A stretch of DNA of 64,000 nt from Sphingomonas kaistensis (lineage in GTDB: Bacteria > Pseudomonadota > Alphaproteobacteria > Sphingomonadales > Sphingomonadaceae), in assembly GCF_011927725.1 (NCBI RefSeq), contig NZ_JAATJC010000001.1:813001-877000 (forward strand), given 5' to 3'. This document shows, one piece after another, positions 1 through 8,269 of the stretch; the first letter of the stretch is position 1, and every line of letters starts with the position of its first letter. Both the position numbers and the translations under genes were made by a program. The notes under the pieces are model-generated. The model searched no databases. It was not told the origin of the DNA and saw only the letters and a program-made list of their open reading frames with translations.

Positions 1-1915
1 ACAGGGCGCCGGGGTTCTGGAGGGCAAGGGTGGCACCGTCGACCGCCTGGCCGCGGGCGCGTTCGACCTCGTCAGGCGCGAAGGCGGCGTTGGCGGCGAC
101 ATCGGCCATGATCTCGAGCGCGGCCGGGAGATTGGCGCTGCGGACGACTAGTCCCAGTTCCATGCCCTCGTTGCCGGCGCCCGTCCCGAACTGCCCGCCG
201 AAAGCCTCGATCGAGGCCGCGATCTGGTCGGCGCTGCGGGTGGCCGTACCCTTGGTCAGAAGGTTCGCGGCAAGCTGGTGGACACCCGCCTTGCCGTCCG
301 GGTCGGCGGTGCTTCCGCCAAGCGACACCAGGCTGGCGCTGACCAGGGGGAGGTTGGTGCGCGGCACGGTGATGACGGTGAGCCCGTTGGCGAGCCTGGC
401 GGTGACCGGCTGGGGAACAGTGACCGCGACCGGGGCCGCAGGCTCGGGCGGGCGGACGCGCTCGGCTTCGCTTGCGGGCTGGACCACCTTGATCCCCGCC
501 GGCGCCTTGAGCGGCGTCGTGACCACGGTCGGGGCGAGCGCGATCCTGTCGCCGCTGCTCGCGGTAACGCCGCTGGCGGCCGGCAGGTAGCGGATGGTGA
601 CCGCGCTGCCGAGGTCGAGATATTTCTTCGCGACCCGCTGGACGTCGGCGGGGGTGACCCGGGCCAGCGCGGCGAGGCGCTTGTCGGCGGCGCGCGGGTC
701 GCCTTCGATGATCACGCCGGTGGCGAGGAGGTTGCCCTTGCCCTCCACCGTTTCGCGTTCCTTGAGCGCGCTGGTCAGGAGTTCGTTGCGCGCTTCGGTC
801 AGTTCGGCGGCGGTGACCGGCTCGCTCGCCATCCGCGCCAGTTCGCGGCGCAGCACGGCTTCGACCTCGGGAACGGTCTTGCCGCCGGCAAGGATGGCAA
901 AAGGCGCCATCACGCCGGTCCCCTGCTTGTCGTCGATGAAGACCGAGGCGTCGGTGGCGAGGCGAGACCGCACCAGCGCCTGGTTGAAGCGGCTGCTGTC
1001 GCCGCTCGCCAGGACGGCCTGCAGCAGCTCGAGCGCGGGCATGTCCGGCGATGTGGCCGAGGGCAGGAGGAAGCTCATCACCAGTGCCGGGAGCGGGGTG
1101 TTGGGCTCGGTCACGGTATAGCTGCGCGCGGCGGTGCGGGCCGGCTCGGCCATCGTCACCCGCGGAATGGCGCCAGCGGGGCGCTTGATCGGCGCGAAAT
1201 AGCTGTCGACCCAGCGATTGAGGTCGGCGGGGTCGAAATTGCCGCTGACCACCAGCACCGCATTGTCGGGGCGATAGTAGGTCGCGTGGAAAGCGCGGAC
1301 GTCGCCGATGGTGGCGGCGTCCAGCTCCTCGATGCTGCCGATACCGGGGCGGGCGTAGGGGTGCCGCTGGTAACTGGTCAGCGGGATATAGTGCTGGAAC
1401 AGCTTGCCATAGGGCCGCGCAAGTCCGGTCCGCAGCTCCTCCTTCACCACGTCGCGTTCGGGTTTGAAGTTGGCGTCGTCGACCACCAGGCTGCCCATCC
1501 GGTCGGCTTCGGCCCACAGCAGTCGCTGGAGGTGGTTGGCCGGCACCGTCTCGTAGTAATTGGTGTAGTCGTCCGCCGTGCTGGCGTTGTTGAACCCACC
1601 GACGTCCTCGGTCATCCGGTCCATCTGCTCGGGCACCATGTTGCGGGTGGCCTTGAACATCAGATGCTCGAACAGGTGAGCGAAGCCCGACCGCCCGCGC
1701 GGATCGTCCTTGGAGCCGACGTCGTACCACACCTGCACCGACACGTTGGGGCTGGCGGTGTCGCGCAGCGCATAGACGCGCAGGCCGTTGGCGAGCTTGC
1801 GCTCGGTGTAGTCGAGCGCCGGAATGGCATTGGTCGTCTGGGCGGCTGCGGGAAGCGCCTGGACGGCGGTTCCAGCAAGCAGAAGGGCGGCAAGCAGGCG
1901 GGTCGATGAGGGCAA
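1..1915 (-). CDS. M16 family zinc metallopeptidase, two-domain (3' end outside window)
   Basis: Secreted or periplasmic pitrilysin/insulinase-like peptidase, partial: 638 residues are present and the frame runs off the left edge. I read the start as TTG at 1915, because an in-frame stop lies just upstream with no ATG or GTG between, a GGAG lies 8 bases before the TTG, and the start gives a signal peptide (hydrophobic LLAALLLAG, then AAAQ). The first M16 domain has the inverted zinc motif H80-L-F-E83-H84, and about 70-75 residues later the motif ERDVVKEEL supplies the third zinc ligand. A second M16 fold begins near residue 500 (RLANGLTVITVPR), but where the catalytic motif belongs it has H546-Q-L-A-A, so that half is probably non-catalytic, as is usual for tandem M16 proteins. 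It is divergent from the DHH gene. The family call is firm; the substrate is unknown. Confidence 0.9.
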   Translation of the reverse strand, partial: MPSSTRLLAALLLAGTAVQALPAAAQTTNAIPALDYTERKLANGLRVYALRDTASPNVSVQVWYDVGSKDDPRGRSGFAHLFEHLMFKATRNMVPEQMDRMTEDVGGFNNASTADDYTNYYETVPANHLQRLLWAEADRMGSLVVDDANFKPERDVVKEELRTGLARPYGKLFQHYIPLTSYQRHPYARPGIGSIEELDAATIGDVRAFHATYYRPDNAVLVVSGNFDPADLNRWVDSYFAPIKRPAGAIPRVTMAEPARTAARSYTVTEPNTPLPALVMSFLLPSATSPDMPALELLQAVLASGDSSRFNQALVRSRLATDASVFIDDKQGTGVMAPFAILAGGKTVPEVEAVLRRELARMASEPVTAAELTEARNELLTSALKERETVEGKGNLLATGVIIEGDPRAADKRLAALARVTPADVQRVAKKYLDLGSAVTIRYLPAASGVTASSGDRIALAPTVVTTPLKAPAGIKVVQPASEAERVRPPEPAAPVAVTVPQPVTARLANGLTVITVPRTNLPLVSASLVSLGGSTADPDGKAGVHQLAANLLTKGTATRSADQIAASIEAFGGQFGTGAGNEGMELGLVVRSANLPAALEIMADVAANAAFAPDEVERARGQAVDGATLALQNPGAL

Positions 1916-2060
1916 GGGACGAACTCCGGTGACGCGTTGGGCCGAGCGTGAGGCGGCGGCCTGACGGCGTCAAGCAACGCTTCGACCAGCGGCAGGCAGG
2001 CGGATACGGCCAACGGTCCAGCCGGGGGGAGCCGACCGGCGCGCGGCTCGTTCACCGGAC

Positions 2061-3080
2061 ATGACGCAAGGCCCCACGCCGACCTGTGAGCGGTTCCAAG
2101 AGTGGCTTGGCAGCGTGCCAGGCCCGCCGCTGATCCTCGGCCATTTCGATGCCGATGGGCTGGCGGCGGTGGCGATCCTCGCGCGCTCCATTCCAGGCGC
2201 CGAGGTGCGGCTGGTCGGCAAGGGTGAGACGCCGTGGACCGACGCCGTGCGCGCCGAGCTGGAAGGGCGCCGCCCGCCAGCGATCATCGCTACCGACCTT
2301 GGCGTACGCGAGGGGGATATCCTGCCCGGCACGCCCGCCTGCCTGATCGACCACCACGTGCCGACTGGCACGCCGGGCGAGGCTCTGGTGCTGAGCGGCA
2401 ACGGCGACGAGCCCGAGCCGACCTCCGCCCTGCTCGCTTTCTGGGCCTGCGGAAGTCCCGACGGGCTGCTGTGGCTCGCCGCCATCGGGCTGATCGGCGA
2501 CATGGCCGAGGACAAGGGCTTTGCCGAGTTGGAAGCGGCGCAGAAGCGCTACGGCAAGACCGCGCTCCGCAACGCCGTCAGCCTGGTCAACGCACCGCGC
2601 CGCACCGCCGCTGCCGACGCCAGCCCGGCGCTTGCGCTGCTGATGACGTGCGACAGCCCCAAGGAGCTGCTTTCAGGCACCCATCCCGAGACTGCGCTTC
2701 TCCTTGCCGCCAAGGAGGAAGTGAAGGCGGAGATGGAGCTCGCCCGCCGGGTCGCGCCCAGGGTGCGGGGTGAGGTCGCTTTGATCCCGCTCGACAGCCC
2801 GTGCCAGGTCCATCCGCTGATCGCACAGCAGTGGCGCACGCGGCTCAAGGACAAGGTCGTGATCGCCGCCAACAAGGCCTACCGCCCGGGCTGGGTCCAC
2901 TTTGCCGCCCGCACCGGGGCCGGCCACGACCTCATCCGTTTCTTCGCCGAGCGTCGGCCCGACGGGGTCGGCACCGAATATGGCAGCGGCCACAAGGCCG
3001 CGAGCGGCGGGGCGCTGCGGATTGCGGACTGGAACCGCTTCGTCGCCGACCTCGGCTTTCCAGAGGAGCAGATTGCGTGA
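2061..3080 (+). CDS. DHH/DHHA1 family phosphoesterase (RecJ/NrnA-like)
   Basis: 339-residue cytosolic phosphoesterase. The DHH domain shows HFDADG near residue 28, TDLG near 78, the signature IDHHVPTG near 96 and GDMAED near 146; these acidic and histidine residues bind the Mn2+ pair. The C-terminal DHHA1 domain has GSGHKAASGGAL near residue 310, matching the substrate-binding GGGH motif of the family. Members degrade short oligonucleotides or pAp, or are 5'-3' single-strand exonucleases (RecJ); this protein is short and lacks the OB extension of true RecJ, so an oligonucleotide or nucleotide phosphodiesterase is more likely. The stop overlaps the GTG start of the UV endonuclease gene by 3 bases, implying one operon and perhaps a joint role in repair. 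A GAGCCG/CGGCTC inverted repeat precedes the gene (2029-2049). Confidence 0.85.
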   Translation: MTQGPTPTCERFQEWLGSVPGPPLILGHFDADGLAAVAILARSIPGAEVRLVGKGETPWTDAVRAELEGRRPPAIIATDLGVREGDILPGTPACLIDHHVPTGTPGEALVLSGNGDEPEPTSALLAFWACGSPDGLLWLAAIGLIGDMAEDKGFAELEAAQKRYGKTALRNAVSLVNAPRRTAAADASPALALLMTCDSPKELLSGTHPETALLLAAKEEVKAEMELARRVAPRVRGEVALIPLDSPCQVHPLIAQQWRTRLKDKVVIAANKAYRPGWVHFAARTGAGHDLIRFFAERRPDGVGTEYGSGHKAASGGALRIADWNRFVADLGFPEEQIA

Positions 3081-4255
3081 CAACCGACCCCAACCGCCCC
3101 CTTCGCCTCGGCTTTCCGGTCAAGGTGATGGGCGTCCCCGGCCTCAAGTCGAGCGACACCCGCCGCTGGCAAAAGGACCCGCACCTCAAGTGCAGCCTCG
3201 AGCATCTCGACCTCGTCCTCGACTATCTCAAGAAGGTCGAGATCGACATGTACCGGTTGTCCTCGGACATCGCACCCTATGCGACCCATCCCGACATGCC
3301 GCAGTTCCACAGACAAGTGGAGGAAAGCGACGCCGAACTGGTGGCGTTCGGCAAGAAGGCGCGGGAGCTCGATATCCGTCTGTCCTTCCACCCGTCGCAA
3401 TATGTGCTGTTGAACAGCCCCAACCCGGAGCTGACGCGCAAGAGCATCTGGGATTTGTCGAGCCAGGCCGAGATGCTTGACCGCATGGGTTGCGGGCCGG
3501 AGGCGGTGCTGGTGACCCATGTCGGCGGGGTCTATGACGACCGCGAGGCGGCGCGGGCGCGCTGGCTCGACGGCTATGCGCAATGCCCCGAGCATGTGCA
3601 GCGCCGGCTGGTGCTGGAGAATGACGACATCCGCTTCTCCGCCGCCGACGTGCTGTGGATCACCGAGCGCTGCGGAGTCCGCTGCGTGTTCGACTACCAG
3701 CATTTCTGGTGCCTCAATCCCGAGAGGCTCGACATGCGCGACACGTTCGAGAAGTTCCTCGCCACCTGGCCCGACGGCGTGCGTCCCAAGATGCATTTCT
3801 CCTCGCCCCGCACCGAGCTGCGCGAGGTGAAGCGCAAGATCACGCCCAAGCAGCGCGAGGCGGCGATGGCTGGCAAGGCGGCCAAGTCCAAGGAGCTGAC
3901 GCGCGCCCCGGTCAAGGCGACCGCCCGGGTCAAGACCGTGCTCCTGCCGCCGATCTGGACCGGGCACAGCGACTTCACCAACCCATTCGAGTTCGCGACC
4001 TTCATGCGTACCATGGAGGGGCTCGAGTTCGACGTGATGATGGAAGGCAAGGCCAAGGACGTCTCGATCATCAAGCTTCGTCCCGACCTCCTCCGCTATG
4101 CCCCCGACGTCGCGGCGCGATTCGGAATCCATCCCGACGACGCGGAAGAGATGGCAGCGGCGGAAAAGGCGCTGGAGGACGGCGTCGGGGCCGAGCAGGA
4201 GCCGGACGTCGACGAAGGCGGGCTGGTCGCCGCGCCCGAGGAGGAGATGGCCTGA
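3077..4255 (+). CDS. uvsE: UV damage endonuclease UvsE/UvdE
   Basis: Predicted TIM-barrel endonuclease that nicks DNA 5' to UV photoproducts (alternative excision repair). I chose GTG at 3077 as start: it overlaps the stop of the DHH gene and directly precedes the conserved N-terminus LRLGFPVKVMG. Family hallmarks in order: YRLSSDIAPY near residue 58, LSFHPSQYVLLNS near 98, THVGGVYDDR near 144, LVLENDD near 175, CVFDYQHFWCLNP near 200, KMHFSS near 237. The conserved His, Glu and Asp residues of these motifs would bind the metal cluster. After residue 250 there is a basic insert rich in Lys and Ala (about 253-285) and an acidic C-terminal tail (about 355-392), so at 392 residues it is longer than the roughly 300-residue minimal enzymes. 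Strong family assignment. Confidence 0.92.
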   Translation: MTTDPNRPLRLGFPVKVMGVPGLKSSDTRRWQKDPHLKCSLEHLDLVLDYLKKVEIDMYRLSSDIAPYATHPDMPQFHRQVEESDAELVAFGKKARELDIRLSFHPSQYVLLNSPNPELTRKSIWDLSSQAEMLDRMGCGPEAVLVTHVGGVYDDREAARARWLDGYAQCPEHVQRRLVLENDDIRFSAADVLWITERCGVRCVFDYQHFWCLNPERLDMRDTFEKFLATWPDGVRPKMHFSSPRTELREVKRKITPKQREAAMAGKAAKSKELTRAPVKATARVKTVLLPPIWTGHSDFTNPFEFATFMRTMEGLEFDVMMEGKAKDVSIIKLRPDLLRYAPDVAARFGIHPDDAEEMAAAEKALEDGVGAEQEPDVDEGGLVAAPEEEMA

Positions 4256-4389
4256 GCCTCGCCAGGCTGTTGCGGCAAAGCCGCGATCGCCGCCAAACCC
4301 GGCCTTTCGCGCCCGCGGCACGACCTTAAGCACTCGATAACCTTTGCGTTCCTATTATGGTTAACGATAGCAAAAAAGGTGCAGAAACA

Positions 4390-5691
4390 ATGGCGCGTTT
4401 GATCCTGACCGAGCCTGGCGAAGACGTCGACGTGGGCGGCAACGTCACGGTGATCGGCACCACCAGCGGGGGTGAGGTGATCACCATCATCCGCGGCAAC
4501 GTGGTCCTCGATCCGTCCTTCAATGCCGGCGGGGACACCGTCCGCCTGCAGGATCTGGCGTCCACCTTCACCGTCCGCATCTCGGGTGCCAATGCCGTGC
4601 TGATCGGCGCCACCTCGTCCGTCACCATCCCGATCGGGTCGTCCGGGCTGCAGGTGGCGTTCGACGACGTGATCCGGACGCTCCGCTTCGACACCGCGCT
4701 CGGCGTTGCCAAGCTTGGCGACCAGACAATCACCATCAGCGAAACCGGCGTCATTCCGGTCGGTGCCACCGGGCAGTTGCTCGGGACAGAAGGCAACGAC
4801 ATCCTGAACGGCACTGCCGGGAACGACGTCATCGACGGGCTGGGCGGTAACGACACCATCAACGGGCTCGGCGGCGACGATTTCATCCGCGGCGGGCTCG
4901 GCGACGACACGCTGTCGGGCGGCGCGGGCGACGACCAGATCATCGGCGGCGCCGGAAACGACCGGATCATCGACGACGAGGGGACCTATGCGGTGCTCGA
5001 CGGCGGCACCGGCAACGACCACATCAGCGTCAACAACCTCGCCATCACCTCGCTCAACGTGACCGGCGGGGAAGGCGACGACCTCATCGAACTGACGCTC
5101 GGCACCGCCGGCTTCGCGATCGTCAGCGGCGGCAACGGCGCCGACCGGGTGGTCGTCAGCAGCGGTCAGGGCATGGAAGTCAGCGTCTCGCTCGGTGCCG
5201 GCCGCGACGAGCTCGTGCTTCCCGCCGGATCGCTCGGCAATGGCAATTTCGGCTTCACCATCGTGCGCGACTTCGAAGTCGGCTCGAACGGCGACAAGGT
5301 CGACCTCGCCAGCGCGCTGAACGGCTATCTCACCAATTACACGCCGGGCAGCAATCCCTTCGCCAGCGGGCACCTGCGTTTGATCGATTTCTTCGGAAAC
5401 GCCTACCTGCAGGTCGACCGCGATGGCGCGGCGGGGCCGAACACCACCTTCAGCGACCTCATCAACTTCGCCGGAATCGACAAGAATGCGCTGACCGCCG
5501 CCAACTTCAACGGGTTCGATCCCGCCGCGAGCATCGCTTCCGCGTCGGTTTCCAGCCTGGGCTTCGCCGCCGAGTCCGAGCCCGAGCCGGTCGCCGTGGC
5601 GCCGACCGAGTATATCGGTCACTTCGACTATTCGCCGCCGCAGCATCTCGGATCGCTGATCGACCACGGAGGCTATTTCTTCCTGGTCTGA
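4390..5691 (+). CDS. RTX calcium-binding protein, copy 1
   Basis: Predicted secreted protein of 433 residues with about ten glycine-rich GGxGxDxux nonapeptides, most of them between residues 130 and 200 (GTAGNDVID, GGLGDDTLS, GGAGDDQII), which fold into Ca2+-binding parallel beta-rolls. The N-terminal 120 residues are a beta-rich module around LDPSFNAGGDTVRL, and the C-terminus has NPFASGHLRLID followed by a DRDG-type segment. There is no N-terminal signal peptide, as expected for type I secretion with a C-terminal signal; no type I transporter is in the window. I chose ATG 4390 rather than 4357 because the paralog downstream begins at the same residue (MARxILT). Head-to-tail with a paralog at 5805. 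Enzymatic role, if any, not recognisable. Confidence 0.85.
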   Translation: MARLILTEPGEDVDVGGNVTVIGTTSGGEVITIIRGNVVLDPSFNAGGDTVRLQDLASTFTVRISGANAVLIGATSSVTIPIGSSGLQVAFDDVIRTLRFDTALGVAKLGDQTITISETGVIPVGATGQLLGTEGNDILNGTAGNDVIDGLGGNDTINGLGGDDFIRGGLGDDTLSGGAGDDQIIGGAGNDRIIDDEGTYAVLDGGTGNDHISVNNLAITSLNVTGGEGDDLIELTLGTAGFAIVSGGNGADRVVVSSGQGMEVSVSLGAGRDELVLPAGSLGNGNFGFTIVRDFEVGSNGDKVDLASALNGYLTNYTPGSNPFASGHLRLIDFFGNAYLQVDRDGAAGPNTTFSDLINFAGIDKNALTAANFNGFDPAASIASASVSSLGFAAESEPEPVAVAPTEYIGHFDYSPPQHLGSLIDHGGYFFLV

Positions 5692-5804
5692 CCGACCGCC
5701 CGGTGTCCGGCAGCACGTAACGCCGCGCGACATTGCGAAGCACCGCCAACCTGCCCTAAGCTCCCGCTGCCGATCTGAGTGTCCAGTAGCGGGAGCACTC
5801 CACG

Positions 5805-7025
5805 ATGGCGCGCGTCATTCTCACCCAGGCCGGCGAAGACGTCGATGTCGGCGGCGATCTTTCTGTCATCGGCACCCTGTCGGGGGGCGAGGTGATCACC
5901 ATCCTGCGCGGAACGGTCACGCTCGACCCGTCCTTCAACGCCGGCGGCGACACCGTGAGGCTGCCGGACGACGCCGGTTTCTACACCGTCCGGCTGGTCG
6001 GCGCCGCCGCCATCCTCACCGGGCTCGGCCTGTCGGTCAGCATCCCGGTCGGAAGCGCCGGGCTGCAGGTCAGCTTCAACGATGTCAGTCGCACGTTGCT
6101 GTTCGACAGCGCCTCGTCGCGGGTGAAGCTTGGCGACCAGATCGTTACCTCGACCAGTGCCAAGGTCGCCCCGGCTGGCGGCTTTCCGACCCTCACCGGC
6201 ACCGAAGGCCCGGATGTCATCAGCGGGACCGAGGGCGCGGACGTGATCGACGGACTGGGCGGTGCCGACCGGATCAACGGCGGACCGGGCAACGACGTCC
6301 TGCGCGGCGGGGCAGGCGGCGACGATCTCGACGGCTCGTTCGGCAGCGACCAGCTGTATGGCGGGCCGGGCGACGACCGGATCTACGACGACGAGGGCGC
6401 GTCGGCCTATCTCGACGGCGGCACCGGCAACGACTGGTTGAGCGTGATGAACGTCGCGGGCACGCGGTTCGACCTGATCGGCGGCGACGGCGACGACCTG
6501 ATCGAGGCAGTGGTGGGGCTGGTCGGGAATGCGGTGATCGACGGGGGTGCAGGCGCCGACCGGCTGGTCCTGCTCAGCCTCGGGATGCCGATTGCAGCGA
6601 CCCTTGGCAGCGGTCGCGACCAGCTGGTGCTGGGCGAATATGCGCTCGATGAAGGGCAGTTCGGGGTCGTCACCGTGGCCGACTTCCAGCCGGGGGCCTT
6701 TGGCGACACGGTGGAATTCCTGCGCGCCCTGTCGACCACCACCTTGAACTGGGACCAGAGTGGCAACCCGTTCGCCTCGGGCCACTTGTGGCTGATCGAC
6801 CGCGAGGGATCGGCGGTGCTGCAGCTCGATCGCGACGGCACCGCTTCGGCGCACGGTTTCCGCGACGTGATCATCTTCTCGGGCGTGAGCGCGGCAAGCT
6901 TCACACGGGAAAATATGGAAGGCTTCGATCCCCGGCCGGCAGCCCAGCAGGGTCACGCCAGCGACATCGCGATCGAGGCGCCGCACCCATCGATGATCGC
7001 GCTGGAAATTCAGGCTTTTGCGTAA
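5805..7025 (+). CDS. RTX calcium-binding protein, copy 2
   Basis: 406-residue paralog of the preceding RTX protein with the same three-part layout: N-terminal beta module (LDPSFNAGGDTVRL, the same 14 residues as in copy 1), about ten RTX nonapeptides between residues 130 and 250 (GTEGADVID, GGPGNDVLR, GGPGDDRIY), and a C-terminal module with NPFASGHLWLIDREG and LQLDRDGTA. Its repeats are less perfect than those in copy 1 (GSFGSDQLY, GGAGGDDLD). A GGGAG lies about 10 bases before ATG 5805. The two genes are separated by 113 bases and look like a local duplication that has diverged. No signal peptide; type I secretion is inferred from the RTX architecture only. Function unknown. Confidence 0.85.
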   Translation: MARVILTQAGEDVDVGGDLSVIGTLSGGEVITILRGTVTLDPSFNAGGDTVRLPDDAGFYTVRLVGAAAILTGLGLSVSIPVGSAGLQVSFNDVSRTLLFDSASSRVKLGDQIVTSTSAKVAPAGGFPTLTGTEGPDVISGTEGADVIDGLGGADRINGGPGNDVLRGGAGGDDLDGSFGSDQLYGGPGDDRIYDDEGASAYLDGGTGNDWLSVMNVAGTRFDLIGGDGDDLIEAVVGLVGNAVIDGGAGADRLVLLSLGMPIAATLGSGRDQLVLGEYALDEGQFGVVTVADFQPGAFGDTVEFLRALSTTTLNWDQSGNPFASGHLWLIDREGSAVLQLDRDGTASAHGFRDVIIFSGVSAASFTRENMEGFDPRPAAQQGHASDIAIEAPHPSMIALEIQAFA

Positions 7026-7048
7026 GCCTCGTCCGAGGCGGTGGCGGG

Positions 7049-7124
7049 TGGTGCCCAGAGCCGGGATCGAACCAGCGACACTGCGATTTTCAGTCGCATG
7101 CTCTACCAACTGAGCTATCTGGGC
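7049..7124 (-). tRNA. tRNA-Phe (GAA), CCA encoded
   Basis: The minus strand folds as a full cloverleaf: acceptor GCCCAGA/TCTGGGC, D arm GCTC-AGTTGGTAGA-GC, anticodon stem TGCGA/TCGCA with loop CTGAAAA giving anticodon GAA, and T arm GCTGG-TTCGATC-CCGGC. The discriminator A is followed by a genomically encoded CCA. Confidence 0.97.
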
Positions 7125-7168
7125 CCACAACGCTTGCGGGCAGGCCCGAAGGCCGTGCGAGCGGCTCC

Positions 7169-7345
7169 CTAACGGGCCCCTTCGTCGCTGTCCAGCCCGG
7201 GATCGGCGGGCGGGCCCGGAATGCGATACCCTTCGCCAAGCCATTGCAGCAGGTCGCGATCCTTGCAGCCGCGGCTGCAGAAGGGGGCGTGGTCCTGATG
7301 CGCCGGCTTGGCGCAAAGCGGGCAGGGTTTAAGCTTGGCTGGCAT
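7169..7345 (-). CDS. yacG: YacG-family zinc protein (DNA gyrase inhibitor family)
   Basis: 58-residue protein too short for many gene callers. It has a four-cysteine zinc site, CPLC at residues 8-11 and C-SRGC at 23-27, then DRDLLQWLGEGYRIPG, which is the conserved core of the YacG family; the E. coli member binds GyrB and inhibits gyrase. The C-terminus is short and acidic-to-neutral (DPGLDSDEGAR). The start ATG lies inside the 3' end of the RNase E/G-like gene (17-base overlap), so it is the last gene of the infA-maf-RNase-yacG block. Family assignment is firm; gyrase inhibition in this organism is by analogy. Confidence 0.9.
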   Translation of the reverse strand: MPAKLKPCPLCAKPAHQDHAPFCSRGCKDRDLLQWLGEGYRIPGPPADPGLDSDEGAR

Positions 7346-8261
7346 GGCCGCCGGAGATGGCGAGGGCGGCGTTCTCGCGCAAGGTGACATTGCCCCCGAC
7401 CTGACGGCCGAGTTGCTCCAGCCATTCCGGACGAAGCGCGGCGGCGACTGCCGGGTGGCAGTCCAGCCTGACCAATCCGACCAGTCTCGCTGCCTGTCGC
7501 AAGAGTGCGCGCGCTTCGAAGCCGGGCCGGTCGGCGGCGAGTTCGAACAGGCTCGGGAAGCGGCGGGGGCGGACGATCTGGAGGAAGCCGAAGCCGTTGA
7601 CCGCGGTCCGCTCGAACGGTTTTTCCAGCCCCGCATCGACCATCTCCCCGATCCGCTGCCGGACCTCGCGTCCGGAAACGGTCGGGAAGTCGATCCCGAT
7701 CGACCCGCCGATCGCATGTCGCCGGATCGCCGCCGCCGCTGCCTTCGCTGCGGCCTCGGCAAGGTCGGCCGGGCGGCCAACGCCATCGACGTCGATCAGG
7801 GTCATGGCCGGGGTCACCGACACCCGCAGCGTCCCACCGGGAAAGGCGATCAGCCCGCTGCGCGCTTCTTCCAGCAGGTCGGACCAGCCGGCCCGTTCCA
7901 GCACGTCGTCGGGATTGGGAAAGGGCAGCGATTCGGAATCCGGAGCAAGCGTCGCGGCCCCGGCTTCGACCACCCGGGCGAGCGGGCGCTTCCACGGCTC
8001 GCCGCCAGGGATCGGCTCGCGGGTCACCTCTATCCAGGCGCTTGCCCCTTCAGGCAGCCCTCCGGCACCGCCCGGCAGCAGGAATTCGACCTGCCCGTCG
8101 CTGGCCAGCGCCTGGGGCCGTACCGCCCTTATCCGCGCCTGGCGGAGCTCACCGGCGGAGGGCGTGCCTTCGAGATGGATGCGGGCGTCGGTGATCTCGT
8201 CGCCTGCGATTCGGACGAAGCGCCGCTCGCCGATACCCTGCTCTGTGAGCCACTCAGTCAC
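7329..8261 (-). CDS. Short RNase E/G-family ribonuclease
   Basis: 310-residue protein resembling the catalytic core of RNase E/G. The two aspartates that bind Mg2+ are in MTLIDVDGVG (about residue 190) and GGSIGIDFPTVSGREVRQR (about 217), followed by the RTAVNGFGFLQIVRPR segment (about 258), equivalent to the region after the catalytic site in RNase E. It is much shorter than E. coli RNase G (489 residues): no recognisable N-terminal S1 RNA-binding domain and no CPxC zinc-link cysteines. I chose GTG 8261 (VTEWLTEQG), 8 bases after the maf stop. Next to maf, as rng is in E. coli. It could process rRNA or mRNA; the missing S1 domain makes the substrate uncertain. Confidence 0.8.
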   Translation of the reverse strand: MTEWLTEQGIGERRFVRIAGDEITDARIHLEGTPSAGELRQARIRAVRPQALASDGQVEFLLPGGAGGLPEGASAWIEVTREPIPGGEPWKRPLARVVEAGAATLAPDSESLPFPNPDDVLERAGWSDLLEEARSGLIAFPGGTLRVSVTPAMTLIDVDGVGRPADLAEAAAKAAAAAIRRHAIGGSIGIDFPTVSGREVRQRIGEMVDAGLEKPFERTAVNGFGFLQIVRPRRFPSLFELAADRPGFEARALLRQAARLVGLVRLDCHPAVAAALRPEWLEQLGRQVGGNVTLRENAALAISGGHASQA

Positions 8262-8269
8262 GGGGCCAC

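Noticed and set aside
278..1909. Long plus-strand open frame (543 codons) opposite the M16 peptidase gene
   Set aside because: It has low-complexity Arg/Gly/Ala composition typical of antisense frames in GC-rich DNA, while the minus strand encodes a clear M16 protein.
4273..4285. GCGGC-AAA-GCCGC hairpin after uvsE as terminator
   Set aside because: Only 5 bp, 3-base loop and no T run.
4760..5050. Repetitive stretch in the RTX genes as a possible CRISPR or minisatellite
   Set aside because: The repeats are coding nonapeptides with variable nucleotides and no spacers.
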